Shown here piece after piece: positions 42,201-57,200 of a stretch of DNA of 64,000 bases. Made by a program: the position numbers and the translations under genes. Below the pieces are notes generated by a model. It saw only the letters and a list, made by a program, of their open reading frames with translations. It searched no databases and was not told the DNA's origin. How positions within the stretch are numbered: the first letter of the stretch is position 1; each line of letters begins with the position of its first letter. Source of the stretch: Antedon mediterranea (lineage: Eukaryota > Echinodermata > Crinoidea > Comatulida > Antedonidae); the NCBI RefSeq assembly GCF_964355755.1, contig NC_092674.1, positions 18,118,501 to 18,182,500 of the forward strand. The letters run 5' to 3'.

Positions 42201-45200
42201 CCTGTACATAAAGGATTCTAAAATAACCCATATGGATTTGCCCGAATGAACCCTCTAAGGACCCTTTTGGGATCTCTATGTGGTGTGCTACATAAGGCCC
42301 TGTATTAGAAATTAATATGGGGTAAATAGTTCATAGATGAACTATGGAATAAAACTAAATGTGCACCTTCATTCTTTAAATAACATTTTTTTGCCCAAAT
42401 GAACCCAAGGGCCGATCCTTCATGGACCTTTCGGGGTTCTCTATGTGGGACTACAAGAGACCCTATATTGGAAATAATGTATGTGGGGTGAAAATGTGAG
42501 TTCATAGAGATATAATAAATATCCCTGTACACCCTCGATCATCCATAAGGAACATTTTATGGATTTGCCCAAATTAACCCAAGGGCCGGTCGTTCTCCAT
42601 GGATGGACATTATTAGCCCATAATGGAAATATAAGGGGTGACTCTGTGAGTTCATATAGACAGGCGCGGCCCATGGAGGGCCCATGGAATAAAGCTGCCT
42701 GTGAACTCTCGTTCCTTAAAGATGTATTGTCCCTTTGAATAATTCCCAAACAATTTTTTTTTTTTTAATTTTGAAAAAAAGTGGGTCATTTTGAAGTGTC
42801 ATAATAGTTATTAACTTTCACAAAAAATTAGTAAAAAAAAAAATAATTTAACCGAAATACAGATGTTTTTTGGTTCAAAAAATAACTTTGACTTCCAGTC
42901 AAAGTTTTCAATCAAAACATATCCCATAATGCAATGTGCTTGTTTGGCTACTCTGTATGCATAATCATAAAACTTCCTCGCGATCTGTGTGAAAACACCT
43001 TCTCAACCGTGATGAGTTGTAAACAATCCTAATTAGCATCATGCATAATGCATACTCATGGTTTGAAATCTTTGTTTACTTTCGCTTGCGACGATTTCTC
43101 AGACGAAATGTAATTAATTTACCTGTTAATTACGTAAACTGTTGTTTTTGGCTCGAATTTTCGACTTAAAGTGAATAACTTTAATATTACTTTGATATGG
43201 CCAATTTAAATTTAGAATATTTTTTTTTCATTTTTTGTGTTTCAAGGGACAATACATCTTTAAGGAAAATGAATGATTTGCCCAAATTTTAACCCAAGGG
43301 CCGGTCCTCCATGGACATTAAGCCCTATAATGGAAATATAATGGGTGACACTGTGAGTTTATAATAGACAGGCGGGGCCCATGGAATAAAGCTGCCTTGC
43401 ACTCTCGATCCTTAAGGAACACTTATGGATTTGCCCAAATTAACCCAAGGGCCGGTCATCCATGGACATTAAGCCTCATAATGGAAATAAAGGGGTTTAT
43501 ATAGACAGGCACATGGAATAAAGCTGCCTGTGCACTCTCGATCCTTAAGGAACCGATTTGGATTTTGCCTAAAATGAAACAACAGCAGGTCATCTATTTA
43601 GACCCTTCTGTGGTTCTCTACTGTATGTTCAGTTCTACATTTGGCCCCTGTATTGGATCAATGCATATATTTGATCCATAGATAGTTGGCAAGCAGAATC
43701 CAGTATCATTACAGTGTGATATAATCAAATTTATAAATGACGCTGTCACACATCATGTAAAAAGAAATACAATAGCCCCTATTGGTTTTATTATATCGTG
43801 TATTCTTTTTAGCTAGTAACAATGGTGAATGTACAGTATTCAGTTATTTAATGCATACAGCCAGTAACCTCGATGTCTTTGCTTAATTGTGCTTTTACAG
43901 TATGTCGGTAGTTACCACTGCATGTAAAATATTCGACCTGGGTTCAGTTAGAGAAAAATAATGTGCAATAATCAATACAGCAGTCGATCCACTGTGGATA
44001 AGTAATGATATTTAATTTTGTCCAGTATTATTAATGTTGCCTTTTATCAGATATCACTGTATAATGTTAGTACAGTAACAATTTTAAATTTGACTTCGGC
44101 AGTTATAGTAAAATAATGTGCAGTAATCAATACAGTAGTCGATCCATTATGGATAAGTAACGATATTTAATTCGATTCAGTTTGTTGCGTTTTATCAGAT
44201 ATCACTTTCTTATGTTAGTTAGTAAATAATGTGCAATAACCAATACAGTAGTCGATCCATTGTGGATAAGTAACGATATTTAATTCGATTCAGTTTGTTG
44301 CGTTTTATCAGATATCACTTTCTTATGTTAGTTAGTAAAATAATGTGCAATAATCAATACAGTAGTCGATCCATTGTGGATAAGTAACGATATTTAATTT
44401 GGTTCAGTATTATTAATATTAATTAATGTTGCCTTTTATCAGATATCACTGTCAAATGTTAGTACAGTAACAATTAAAAGTTTGACTTTGGTTCAGTTAA
44501 AGTAAAACAATGTGCAGTAATCGATACAGTAGTCGATCCATTATGGACAAGTAACGACGTTTAAAATGTTGGCAGATTAAGTTTTTTGTTGGTTTTTATC
44601 AGTCTAATTCACATAAAAACGGTTACTTTTTTTTAGTAATAGTGTGCAATCGATAGTCTAATCTATACCTTACCAATTCTCTAAGTGATTATGTTGAATT
44701 CGAACTATTATTTACTTTACTATTATGTTATGTTATGTAAAAAATGTTGCAAATTTAGATTTCGTTGCCTTTTTTCATATAGACATATCACTAGTGTCTA
44801 GCGTGTAATTAAAACAATATTTAAATCGAGTTATAATAATAATGCACAATAATCGGTACCGGTGTCGATCATTATGAGTGTAATTATTAATTAGTTTATC
44901 TGAAAAATATTCTTAAATTATATTATTTTGTGTTGTGAAATAATGATTTTGATATAATATTGATTGTTCAAAATGATACCCTAAAATACAAATCTGCTGT
45001 TGGTTATTTTAAGTGTTTTTGTTGGTGTTATTTATTATTCCAAAATAAAGATACATTTCAATTATAAAATAAAAGTCACTCGTTATCGTGAATGTGTTTG
45101 TATTATCAACATTGTTGATCACGAATGGAGCCTCGGGTATTAGAGCTGGTGTGTACCGAAAAAAGTGAAAAAAAATAAACATTTTTTCAAAAATGATTAC

Positions 45201-48200
45201 ACACTTATCATGGATAAACCCATTTTGGGCGAGTTCCTAAGAGTTTGATGTTTGATGATTGGGTACAGGAAACAACTGCTCTCTTTACTTATTGTTTTAG
45301 CATTCTACTGTGTATTTATTGTCAGTCCGAGTCCGTATCACGTATTTCTAACTCAGCTGAACGCCATTAGACGACATACGCGCCGAGTATATAGCCGAAT
45401 AGGGGGAAACTGCGGACCTTTAGGGCTGCTGTCTGAGCTTATGTACAGGATAAAGTTGCTGTCATTGGTGTTTTTGTCATCCCAAATATGTACTGCTGCC
45501 ATTAAAAAAGATTCAACCTTGTATCGCTTCACATGAATAAACCCATTTGGGCGTGGCCCTAAAATGTTGCTGTTTGGCGCCCCGTACAGGATTAAGTTGC
45601 TGTCATTGGTGATGTAATCATTAGTAGCCCACTGCGAATGATATCCAAAAAAGTTTATCCTTGTATCGCTTCACATAAATAAATGCATTTTTACCCCCCA
45701 ATGTTATGATCCCCACAGTCCCCATGTACAGGCTGTGACCCGGCAGCAATATCGAATATTGCATCTCGCCCTAATACGCACCTAACTACATCATCAAACC
45801 TTTTGTATCTTTTCACATGAATAAATATTCCGGGCGCCCGGTCTATATGTTGTGTTTTTCCGCAAAAATGACATTCTAAATAAAATGTTATGACTATAAG
45901 TTTGATATCACTGAATAGGAAATTTAATAAGCTTTCGGATGACATAAATCCCACTTGTATATAATGTATTTTAAATGGTTAAATATATGTAATTAATGGG
46001 GCATATTAATTTTGACTTAAAATGACCTTTATTGACCTCTGATCCTTGACCCATTGCTTGGATTTTCGGTGACTTTTAGTATGTCGTTCTACACATTATA
46101 TAGAATTAAAAAATACTAGCTTTGTTACTATTGCAATTTGTGGTGGGTATATCATTAGATTGACTGGACTATTAAAAGAAATCTAATCTTTGATTGGTTG
46201 CGTGATGCATGAAAATTCTCATTACAAAGTCAATATATAAATCAAACAATGGAGGAGGTTCGGGTCCTCCTTGACGAACACCAGCGGTTGTTGGTACGTT
46301 TCATCCTTCAACACTTAAACGGATATTGCCGAGAGATTTCTTGGAGTTGTTCAACAAACCCCGGTATATCTGTTGTAACTTCAGTAGGAGTTTCGTCCTC
46401 TCGAGGTAGTGGTGGATTAAAATGGTTGGTCAAGTGATCGATGAGCGGTCAGAAAAGGGGTTTCCGTTTCACTTTTGGCAAACGTTGCCCATTAGAGTCA
46501 ATAGAAATATGGGTCCTAAGTAGTTTGTCAGAAAAATTATTCCAATACACTTGGCCCATGTACCATTATTTTTTTCAGCCAACAAACAAAAAAAAATTGA
46601 TTAGCATTATTATTATTTTATTATTATTATAACTTTCTTTAAACATGATATCTTGTTTCACCATAATTTGGCCGTGTTGACATTATAATTTGTATTAGGT
46701 AAAAATGAACAACTAAAGACTATATACAGTACAAATGGGTACACATATCAATATACATTTACAAGGAATTACAAAAACAAAATATATCAAAATGAAGCAA
46801 AAACCATTACTTTACAAAAGTTTTTAAAATATTTTAACAGTAGGTGCATTTCTAGGTTGATCATTTAAATTATTGCACAACATTGCACCACGATAAGTTA
46901 GACTTTTCTTTTTATACTCTGTTTTTGGATGATATAATAATATATTGATAAAATGTATTGATATAAGGTAGCAAAAAAACATTGTTAATATATAGAGGGT
47001 GCAGGTAACCGCCTTTCAGATATCAATTAAATTCACTACTATAAACAGTCAAGTGTCAACAAAAAAACTCACACAATTTTAAAATGCTCAAAATCAATTT
47101 CTAATTAAATGAGAGCATTGTTCAGGACATTTTGAACATTTCAAAATTATTCAATTTTTTAATTATTTACAATTGATATAATTGTGCCTATCGGATACTG
47201 TGACGTTATCATATTAGGCCATAAGCAGTAAATTCTAATGTTTCATCTACAAAATCTACAATATTTTTACATATTTTTAGAATAATAATTTTCTAAATAA
47301 TAATAATAATAACTAGATTTGAACTCATCAACATGCAAATGCGTTAAACTATTATGAACGTCGACAATTATTATGCCATCCTATGACATGAATTAAATAG
47401 GTTACAGTGCTGAATTGTACCTATATCTTTGCAGTATTATAACAGTATTTACAGAATACACTGTATATGTTATATACAGTGTAGCATAGTTGAAATTACA
47501 TGACCCATCTTTCAATCTAATTTTTAACATCATCAAAATGAAACATGTATATAGCAATTTTGGAAGGAAATTATCTGAGCAACAACATATCAACGTGTTG
47601 AAGAAATTTGGATATGTAGAATATGGAAGCGCGCTCTTTTAAATATCATGAACTATGACACAAAATATGAAATTACGACTTTTATAATTGAACTGGCCAT
47701 ATGATGACATCACAACATCCGATGCACATAATTTGTACATGAATTTGTATCTACAATTCAACAGCTTCCAGAAAACGTTTTAATCATGAGTATCACTTAT
47801 GAGCTATAATAAATTGAAATTTATTGGAATGATGAAAAAAAGTGACCACATTTTTTCATGCTTTTGTAAATCATGCGAAAGATAATTGATTGACCTATCC
47901 AATATCAAAATATGGGGGAAAATGGAATACGGATAAGTGGAGATGCGCTCTATTAAATGTGATGAGCTATGACGGAAAAGACAAATATCCTATATTTTAT
48001 ATTCGAGTGGCCATATGATGATGTCACAATGTCCGGTTAGCCATATTACTGCATGATTTGATATTTACAACTCATCAACTTCCAGAATATGTGAAAAACT
48101 GTCCAATTCGAAGTGCTCGTATGACGTGATTTTAAATCAAAATTGTTTAAAAGTTGGTAAAAGAGTAGAAAAACATAATTCACACGAAAAAAAGATGTTT

Positions 48201-51200
48201 TTATCATTACAAGCGCACCATGCGCATAAAATTTGCGTGCTCGTGGAAATTTTTACATACTTAAAATGACATGAAAGTTGAAACGCGTAGAAAGTTGATT
48301 AGAAATTGATTTTTCGCATTTCAAAATTGTATACGCGCGTAACTTTCTGTAAAACATGCCATTTATTTTCCACAGAAAGTTAGCGCATGATATAAATTAC
48401 ACTTTTGCCAAGTTTCAATTTAAATTGTTTTATGGTTTTCGATCTATGTTAAATATGCGAAATTCATAAAATTGTGCATAACTTACGCTGCGCGACTCTA
48501 AATTTATATAACAAAGTTTCTTGCACATCTACAGTTACAGGTCAATCTTATGACAAAGTTATACAATCTTATGTTGGCCAGAATTAGAGATACGCTGCCG
48601 TGGAAAGTATATAGAAAAAAAAAAAAGATCCTGACAACAACAAGGGGTTATCCGCCAAGTGCGGATAACCAATAATAATATCCTGGATTTATATAGCGCC
48701 TAATGTTGTGAAACCTCTAAGCACTGTACATAAACTAGTACGATAAAAGGGATTCCAACCATGCCAAAAAAGACCCCATGCCATAATTAATATGATCTGG
48801 CCTAGTTAGCAGGCGTTCTCTATACTGAACCTAGCTAGGCTATCCTCTATTATGCATTCATTTTGATGGCTAATTGGTCCGAGGACTAGTATTCATACAT
48901 CCCATCAGCCCTTTTTTTTTTTATTTATAAATGATGACATCCTTAAAAATTCAAAAAAATGATGCACTGTTTAAATATATACTTTTAACTTTAATATATG
49001 AACATTTTAAAGAAGAAAGTTAATGTTAAGTTTGTTATTTCGGCCCAAGAAAATGTCATAGTTTGTTTGAACAACCTGACTGATCGTTTTTATTTATTTT
49101 TTAAATATTTATCCACACCCCCCCCCCCCCCCCCAATTTAAGTTACAATAAATAAGTTATTGTATAATCATTTATTTTTGTGTTGAAAATTTACTCGGGT
49201 GTCACTAACCTACTAGAATACACATTGCATGAATATAAATATTATTATGGCAAGTCCTTTCTAAGAAATCATGTAGGCCTACGTACTCCGCGAAAACAAA
49301 TAAAACATCAAAATTAGGAAATTCTCAAAATAAGGGCATGAAAATCTGTTGAAGACCATAACAACTTTTCAGTGACAGTTTCTTTATGATTTATCTTGAT
49401 AGATTGCGACTTATCAAATTACACATTGTGACCCTTTGATACAGTACCTCATCATCTTATATTCAAATTAAGAGCTTACCTTATTTTGTGAAATAGGGAA
49501 AATTACAAGAAAATGTTTTAATTTAAAAAATGGCCATTACTATGGCAACAAGATACAGATATTTAAACTAATTTTGTCTGTACATGTTTCAATCAACCAA
49601 ACCTCTTTCACTGTGCAAATTTGAAAGAAAATTTTTTTTTTTTACTTTGGCCACCTAAAATCCATATTTTATAGACATCTGCTCTTAAAGGTGACATTTT
49701 CAAAACTAAAATGTTTTTTTGGCTGATATATTATAAGGGGGAGGGGGAGGCGGGGTTTGCATGCCATTCTCACACCCCTTTGGATCCACCTCTCGCCTCT
49801 AGGTACTGTATGTATACTGCAGTGTACTTATATTACGGTCCTATCTTGATTCCTGAATCACATAATCACTAACTAGATGTGTCCGTCCATTGGACGGGCA
49901 ATGGCTAGTATTACCTTAATGGTTGAACACAGTTCTTTATAGAGATAGTTGGTGACAATTCCTCTTGCTTAAGATTTGACTGAACATTCAGGCGCATCAC
50001 TCCACCTGCAGCATGCTATAAAAAGAACCACACAAGTTCAGCTTTAATATGGTGTGCATGATCACTTAAAGTCTAATTAAAAACATTAAGCTTGTTGTTT
50101 TTACTGCTGGAGCATTACAACAAATTTTGTCACAATAATGCAAGTAGGCATAAGGTTCATCAAGAAGTGCATAATCATAATCAATTCATGATATTTATAA
50201 CACACCTGAGTGTATCCTTGGCATTTGATTGGTTAATTATGCATCACATGCCATTCAGTATTAGTTCTACCTAAAATGTGATATCTAATGGTGATAACAT
50301 TTTGAACATTTTCTGCCACATGAGGTTGACTGATTCACGTTCGATCAATCAATAGTCACAGCCGTATAAACTGTTCTACTCTACATCCAAAATTGGAGTA
50401 CTGAAAATGGCCTACAATAGCTTCCCCGTCTTACCTTTGACATTAGGGACTTTACAAAACATGACAGGAAGCCACAGGACGGTGCTCATGAATAATGTAT
50501 GCTTTAGCTTTAACAAAGTAGGCAGAGGTTAGCGTGAAATTCTGTCGTCTTAACTTTTTGAGGACGATAAAGTTGCCATTTTCCCGTTTACAGAGAACAA
50601 ATAGAAATAATGTACATATAACCTTAAATATACAGTTCAAATTATACTTAAACATGGAAATTTCAAAACTCAAAATAATATTTGAACTTCTAATTTAATT
50701 GTTCAACGATTTTTATTGGGTTAAAATGGCTGTGTTAAGTAATATATTCTGAGCGGCGTTTGAATGCGAGGCTCCTAGCTAGAAAGGCTAGGCCTATGCT
50801 GTTCTAGCGAGAGAGATACTTCTGTCGTCTTAGTGCAAGGGTGTGTAACTAATAAATGGCTATGTTGACTGTATATGATTTTACACTCGTCGTCCTCCAC
50901 TAACCCTCATGTTTCGTAAAGTCCCTACTGATTCAAGATGGAAGGAGTGGATTAATTGAATAGAAGTTTACTTTAGAACAGTCAAACCAATCATAGTGAA
51001 GCCAATGCAATCATTGTAAAGTCAAACTGTTCATAGCAAGTCAAACAAGACTGTGATGCGTACCAACCAACCAAAGAGCAATGATACCCAATGCACTTTA
51101 ACGGTGTTTTAAATTTTTTTTATTTCAACTACAGTATCTTTAAAGAGGGTAACCTTTAGTTAGTAAGTTTAGCCCAGTGTGTTAACTGGTATTCAGGGGC

Positions 51201-54200
51201 CCTCTTTAATTAAACAGAATAAATATTATATGATATATTATATACAATATGTATGTCGAAATAGAGCAGTCAATCTTTCAACTCAAGAAATGTTCTCACT
51301 ATTAAACTCATAAACATTTATTATTTGTATAATGTATAATGTTTAATTGTGAAAATCACCTACCATTGTAATAGATTTCTCACTTGGTTCTAAGCTGTGA
51401 AAATTAAGAGTATATTTAACTCGTACATCACCAGGATTAGCCCACCATTTTGCAAGGGCAACTTCTAGAGTACTTTCACCAAACACAGAGAAAGCATAAG
51501 ACACCTCTGCATTTTCCATCAGATTAAAAAACTTGTAGAATTCATTTACACGATATGCACTCTTCTTCTGAAGCTGCACAGCATGTACTACAAATCGAGC
51601 CTGAACATTATCCAATGAAGAGAGACATAATTCTAAAAACAAAAAATCAAATCATTTATTGGTAACAACACATTACTCATTATATGATGTCAATGATTAC
51701 TTACAAAAACCAACTGAAAGGCCAAAGATAAAATGTATAATAAATATTAAATAAATAAATAAAAACAAAATAACATATTTTTGTTAGATAACAGTACAGC
51801 TAAAAATTACTGTAACCCACGTTCCAGCTTCGTGGCTACAAGGTATTGTGCTTTGATCACAATTCCACGAGGTGTATTGTTTTTGATCGCGATCCTACAG
51901 TACGAACTGCATTGTTTTTTTATCGTGATCCTACAAGAGGCATTGTTTTCTATATTGTAATGTGTTATAAACACCATTGTTATCAATGAATCAAGGGGAA
52001 CAATGATTGAAAAATACAGCAGTTACGCACGATATATTTATTTAGCCTAAGCTATCTAGGCCCAGAGTCTAGCGATTAATGTTAAAAACAAGCACGAATG
52101 TGCGTTACTCGGGGTACAGCAAAAGAAGCTGTAATGACGTCATAAGACCGGATGTAACGTCACATACACATCAAATACGGCTATACGGTACCATCTTCGA
52201 GACGTGATATGGCTGCATCCGGTTTGAAATTTAAAAATCCGGCTCTGTAGCTTTGAGGACATGTCCCTGTAGTATATTCATGCCTAATTCCCAGCTCAAT
52301 ACTACAACGAATAAAGGGAGGAGTAGTACTTTATAAATCGCACTTTTTGCTCAATAGTGTCTGGATGGAAGAAAAAGAGGAAAAGATTAGAGAGTCCTAG
52401 ACTCAGGTACCCCGAGTAATAAAACGAGATATTACGTATACAGTATATTTCACCATAAAGTTTAAGAAAAATGGTCTCGCTAAGGCTCGAACCGGGGACC
52501 TTCTGCGTGTTAAGCAGACTTGATAACCACTACACTACGAAACCTCTTACACCAAAAATGTGGGTTACACAAAGTTTTTTAATCCATTTAAATTACAAAT
52601 AAATTATTATGGTAATAAGCACAAAGCAAGATAAACATGTGTAAAAGTGATAATTACCGATTACACAAAATAAATATTTTAAAAAATAATAAAAATAAGA
52701 TATACTGTATATCATATTGCGTATACAGTACTTTTCACCATAAAGTTAAAAAAAAAAGGTTTCGCCCGGGCTCGAACCGGGGACCTTCTGCGTGTTAAGC
52801 ACACGTGATAACCACTACGCCAAGAAGCCGCATATAACTACATATCGCTGTGGTGTGTGTCACACATTGTGGCTTCTTAATAAACAAATTAATTAACAAA
52901 AAAGCACGAATGTGCGATACTCGGGGTGCAGCAAAAGAAGCTGTAATGACGTCATATGACGGGATGTGACGTCACATACACATCAATAACCTCTACCAAA
53001 TACGGCTATACGGTACCATCTTTGAGACGTGATATGGCTGCATCCGGTTTGAAATTTCTATGTCCCTGTAGTATATTCATGCCAAATCCCAGCTCAATAT
53101 TACAACGAATAAGGGAGGAGTAGTACTTTAAAAATCGCACTTTTTACTCAATAGTGTCCAGATGGAAGAGGATAAAATGAGTAAGTCCTAGACTCGGGTA
53201 CCCCGAGTAATAAAACCAAGGAAGTACAATGCAGCCTACACCTTTGAGTTTGTACAGAGTACCTATCTATAGCCTAAGTGCAGTAGTACTATAGGCCTAC
53301 CATAAATAAAACCTATGAAATACGTCAGAATGTTGCCTTAAATGCAATAAAAATATTATATGGCCACATTGTGAATTAATCCAATTAAAATCGTAACGCT
53401 ATGTTTTAAATTTGATGACATATTATTACCAAAATAGAAATTTTCCCACTAGGCCTACATAGCCAGTGAACTTCAGTTAATTAAGTGGGTCAACTGTTTT
53501 CCGCCAATTTGTAACAGAATACTGTAAAAATAAAATTCAGTCTCTGATGTTTCACATGTTTTCTCCTAGGCGGTTATTGGATTTTATTCAACGGATGTAT
53601 TGATTAGCGGTTTTGGCTGATTCGTTCGTATAGGTCCATATTTAGAATTCCTTTTTCGCAATATCATATTATTTTAACGTGGAATATATTGATAGGATAG
53701 GGGATCTACACTGTAATCATTCAGGGGTGACCGGAGTATATATAGTGGCCCGCACGTGGGTACAGGTTGTGCATATCCATCCATTAGTTATAATTGATGG
53801 TAGAATGACTCACCGATACAGTGTGCGAGTTTCGGATTTCAATATGGCGACCAATGTTGTGGTCATATCTAGTTGTGAATAGTATTATGTTAAGAACCTG
53901 GTTTTACATGTTTATTAATAGATTGGGCTGAATGGAGATGGAGGCTGAGTAAAGATGGGTATGCACCTCCAAAATTAACATCGTTTAATCCAGGTATAGA
54001 TGTGGTTATCACTTGTTATGAATAATTGATAATAATGTAACGCTGATGCTATGTGATGTATTGTACTAAAGATCACGTAATGAGTCTAACAATGGTTAGC
54101 AATTGTGCAGTAGATGTAGATTATGTACGTTTGTTCTATTTATAGGTTTTTTTTTTCTGGATATGGCCGATTGTGGCTGGTTGTATGTGATAAATGCCAG

Positions 54201-57200
54201 TGAATTCTGACCGATACGAATAAATGAAATATACTGAAAATCAATGCTGCCTTCATGTGTTTGATGATTGTGTCCGACTGATCTCGAAGTACCACATTGA
54301 TTTAAATCAAGTCGTCTAGAGAAAAATGGAAACAAAGCATTTTTATTAATATTTAATATCAACAAGCGCTAGGCTCTGGGCCTGTAGCTAGGCAGGCCTA
54401 CTCGGGCGTAACTGTAGGGGTATAATTCGTCGATCCAAGGTCATATAATCAGAAAGACCCAACAATGGCGCTAGTTGTAGCTGCAAAGTGTTTTTCTGTT
54501 TTGTACACTCCTTTCCCTCGGTTATGTTTGGTGTTCTTTGTTCCTCGAACGTTTCGTGAAAACCATTTTCACCATGAAGCCCAAATCCTCATTTCATGGT
54601 TGACTGGTCATTCTTCCCTCAGCTTTTGTTTCCCCTTCATTGCCTGTTTGGTTCTACTGCTCTGTCTCGGCCTAGCTCTTCTAACATAAAGAAACAGATA
54701 ATCAAGTACAGCAGAAAGGTATTGCAATTACTTAACACCAAACGTAAAATTAAGATCTCACCAATGGTTTATGCTATATTGAAGGAGTTGGGAATCCGGC
54801 GTCCAAATCGAGGCTGTCGAGCTGGTAAGAAGGTCAAGTCTAAGGTCAACCATTGTCCAACTGTTGACCTTCCATCCTCAGATGATCCCCAACGGCAAAT
54901 AAAATTTGCAGTATGGAATGCTCAATCTGTCTGTAAAAAACCACTCCATTACAGCAATATGTAGTTGATTATGATATTGATGTCATCGCCTTGACTGAGA
55001 CATGGCTTCAAGTCAACGACACTCTACTCATTGCAGCATGCCAACCGTATGGCTACACGTTTTATTCGTCGGATTTCGATCATTTGAAGTATGTGAAGCC
55101 ATCATCAAAACACCATTGAAGACTATCACACTTCTCATCATCTACAGGCCGCCTCCTTGCCCAAACATGCACTTTTTTGCTGAGTTTTCCACTCTTGTTG
55201 AGCAATATTCATTATCTGATAATATGATAATCACTGGCAACTTTAACATCCATGTTGATAATCCAGTGAATACCTATACAATCCTACTCTCCGAGATTAT
55301 TAGTTCATTCAATCTCACTCAGCTTATCAATGTTCCCACTCATAAACTTCAGCACACTCTTGATCTTATCATTACTAACAACCCTGGTCTAGTTACAAGT
55401 ACATGCGTATCCATTGTCAGATCATTACTTTCTCCATACGAGTCTTGATACCGACAAAGTGGAGTTATGGCTTGGTGGTTATGATGCTTGACTACCAATC
55501 TAAGGGTCCTGGGTTCAAGTCCTGTCATATATGTCATGATTTATGAGATGTGATAAGCAAGTCGCGCTGCGGTAATCTTTTTAGGGCCTTACTATTTTAT
55601 TCTTGGTCTACATGTCGATTTTGTCGGCCCTAAAAAGATTACCACGGCGGCGGCTAATCACATTGAAATGTACGATTCCTACAACACGTAAACTGCCAGC
55701 CTAGAGCAGTGCGAGTCGCAACCGGTCGGAGAGTGCGAGGAGGAATTACCTACTGAGGCGAACTGCATGCATGAGTGATTTGAACATCTCACGTGACATC
55801 AACATCCAATTAGAAAACAGTATTCTGGCTAGCTGGCAGTTTCGTTGAGCGTAAAAAAATATCGCGGCCGGAAGCGAAAATTCCGACATGATGTAATCAT
55901 GACGTAGAACTTCAATCGAGACAAACCGTGCTGTGCAATGAAGCGTAACCAACAGCATTGTTTTGACTAGAGAGCTGCTGAGATAGAGCACATGTGGTGT
56001 GGTACGATGATGTACGTCCGTGAAAAAGGTGTATTTGATCGTTACAACTGTGTAATAAGGTATCATAATAAACAAATTTGTTTTCGAAGAATACCCGCTG
56101 TATTGTGTATTAGTGTTCTGTCACTTACATTGATTTGATCAGCTAGGCCTCTAATAAGTAGCTTTTTAGCCTAGGCTTAGGCCGGACTGACGCCGGCATT
56201 TTTTTCGCCGGCGTTGGCGCCTAGACGTCGGCATTTACGTCGGCAATTGCTGAATGCCGACGTTAATTTTGAGGGCTGCATACAGGAAGTATGATAGCAT
56301 AGATCTTGAATATCTTCAACGTCTAGATTACACTGAAGCTATCGCATTTCAGCGACTCAATGGAAATCAACTCTGCAATTTAATAATTTATCCCTCACTG
56401 TGCTTAGAGATATTAGCTTGCACCATTGAAAACCATAGCTGTGTCAGAACGAACATCATCTGATTGGTATGATATATGCCGTGAATTCAAACGTAAATGG
56501 CGTAAATCTGAAACAGATGAAGATCATACAGAATGTTCCGAATATCATCGTGTTTTAGCATACCTCCTCTTTACAAGTAAAAGTCGACAGCTGTGGTCAC
56601 AGCCAAAAGCTCCTGTTTAAGATCGCCAAGGAGCTTCTTGTTCACTCTTCAACTGGCCAGTGATGTTAACACTTTTTTTATTGAAATTTCAGAGGTTTTC
56701 TGTTAGAAGAAGTTCTCGAGGTTGTTAAGTCTATCGGGCACTAATCTTGTGACTTGGATCCCTTTCCGACCAAGATTTTGGTTAACCTTCCCACGACCAT
56801 GATCTTTGTGTTTCGCGAACTTGTAAAGTCATCCCTTTCATCTGGTCTTTTCCCATCGGCCCTGAAACTTGGTGTAGTTTCTCCTATTTTGAAGAAATTT
56901 TCTGCCAAGAAAAACAATTATCATTACACTATGTATGAATGACTTAATAAATCAAATCTGAATCTGAAACCACAACTTGATCATACTGTCTTTTCTAATT
57001 TTCAACCTATCGCTTGCATCCCTTTTCTCTCTAAAATCCTCGAAAAGGTTGTTGTCTCTCCTGGGTACGCTCATACTTAAAGATGTATTGACCCCTGAAA
57101 AAATAATTGTTAAAACAATTTTTTTTTAATATACAATTTTAATCTATAAGTCACATATCCATTTTGACAAAAAATTGGATAGAAAAAAAATGTACCTGAA

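Noticed and set aside
42200-44900. Regularly spaced repeats considered as a CRISPR-like array
   Set aside because: Units are long, contiguous and diverged, with no spacers, in an animal genome; they are satellites.
45252-45536. 94-codon frame
   Set aside because: It spans tandem repeat units; the translation has no family resemblance.
46249-46437. Small frame [12 protein letters not shown] and the opposite-strand Pro/Glu-rich frame
   Set aside because: I could not link either to any known protein; the region lies between transposon remnants.
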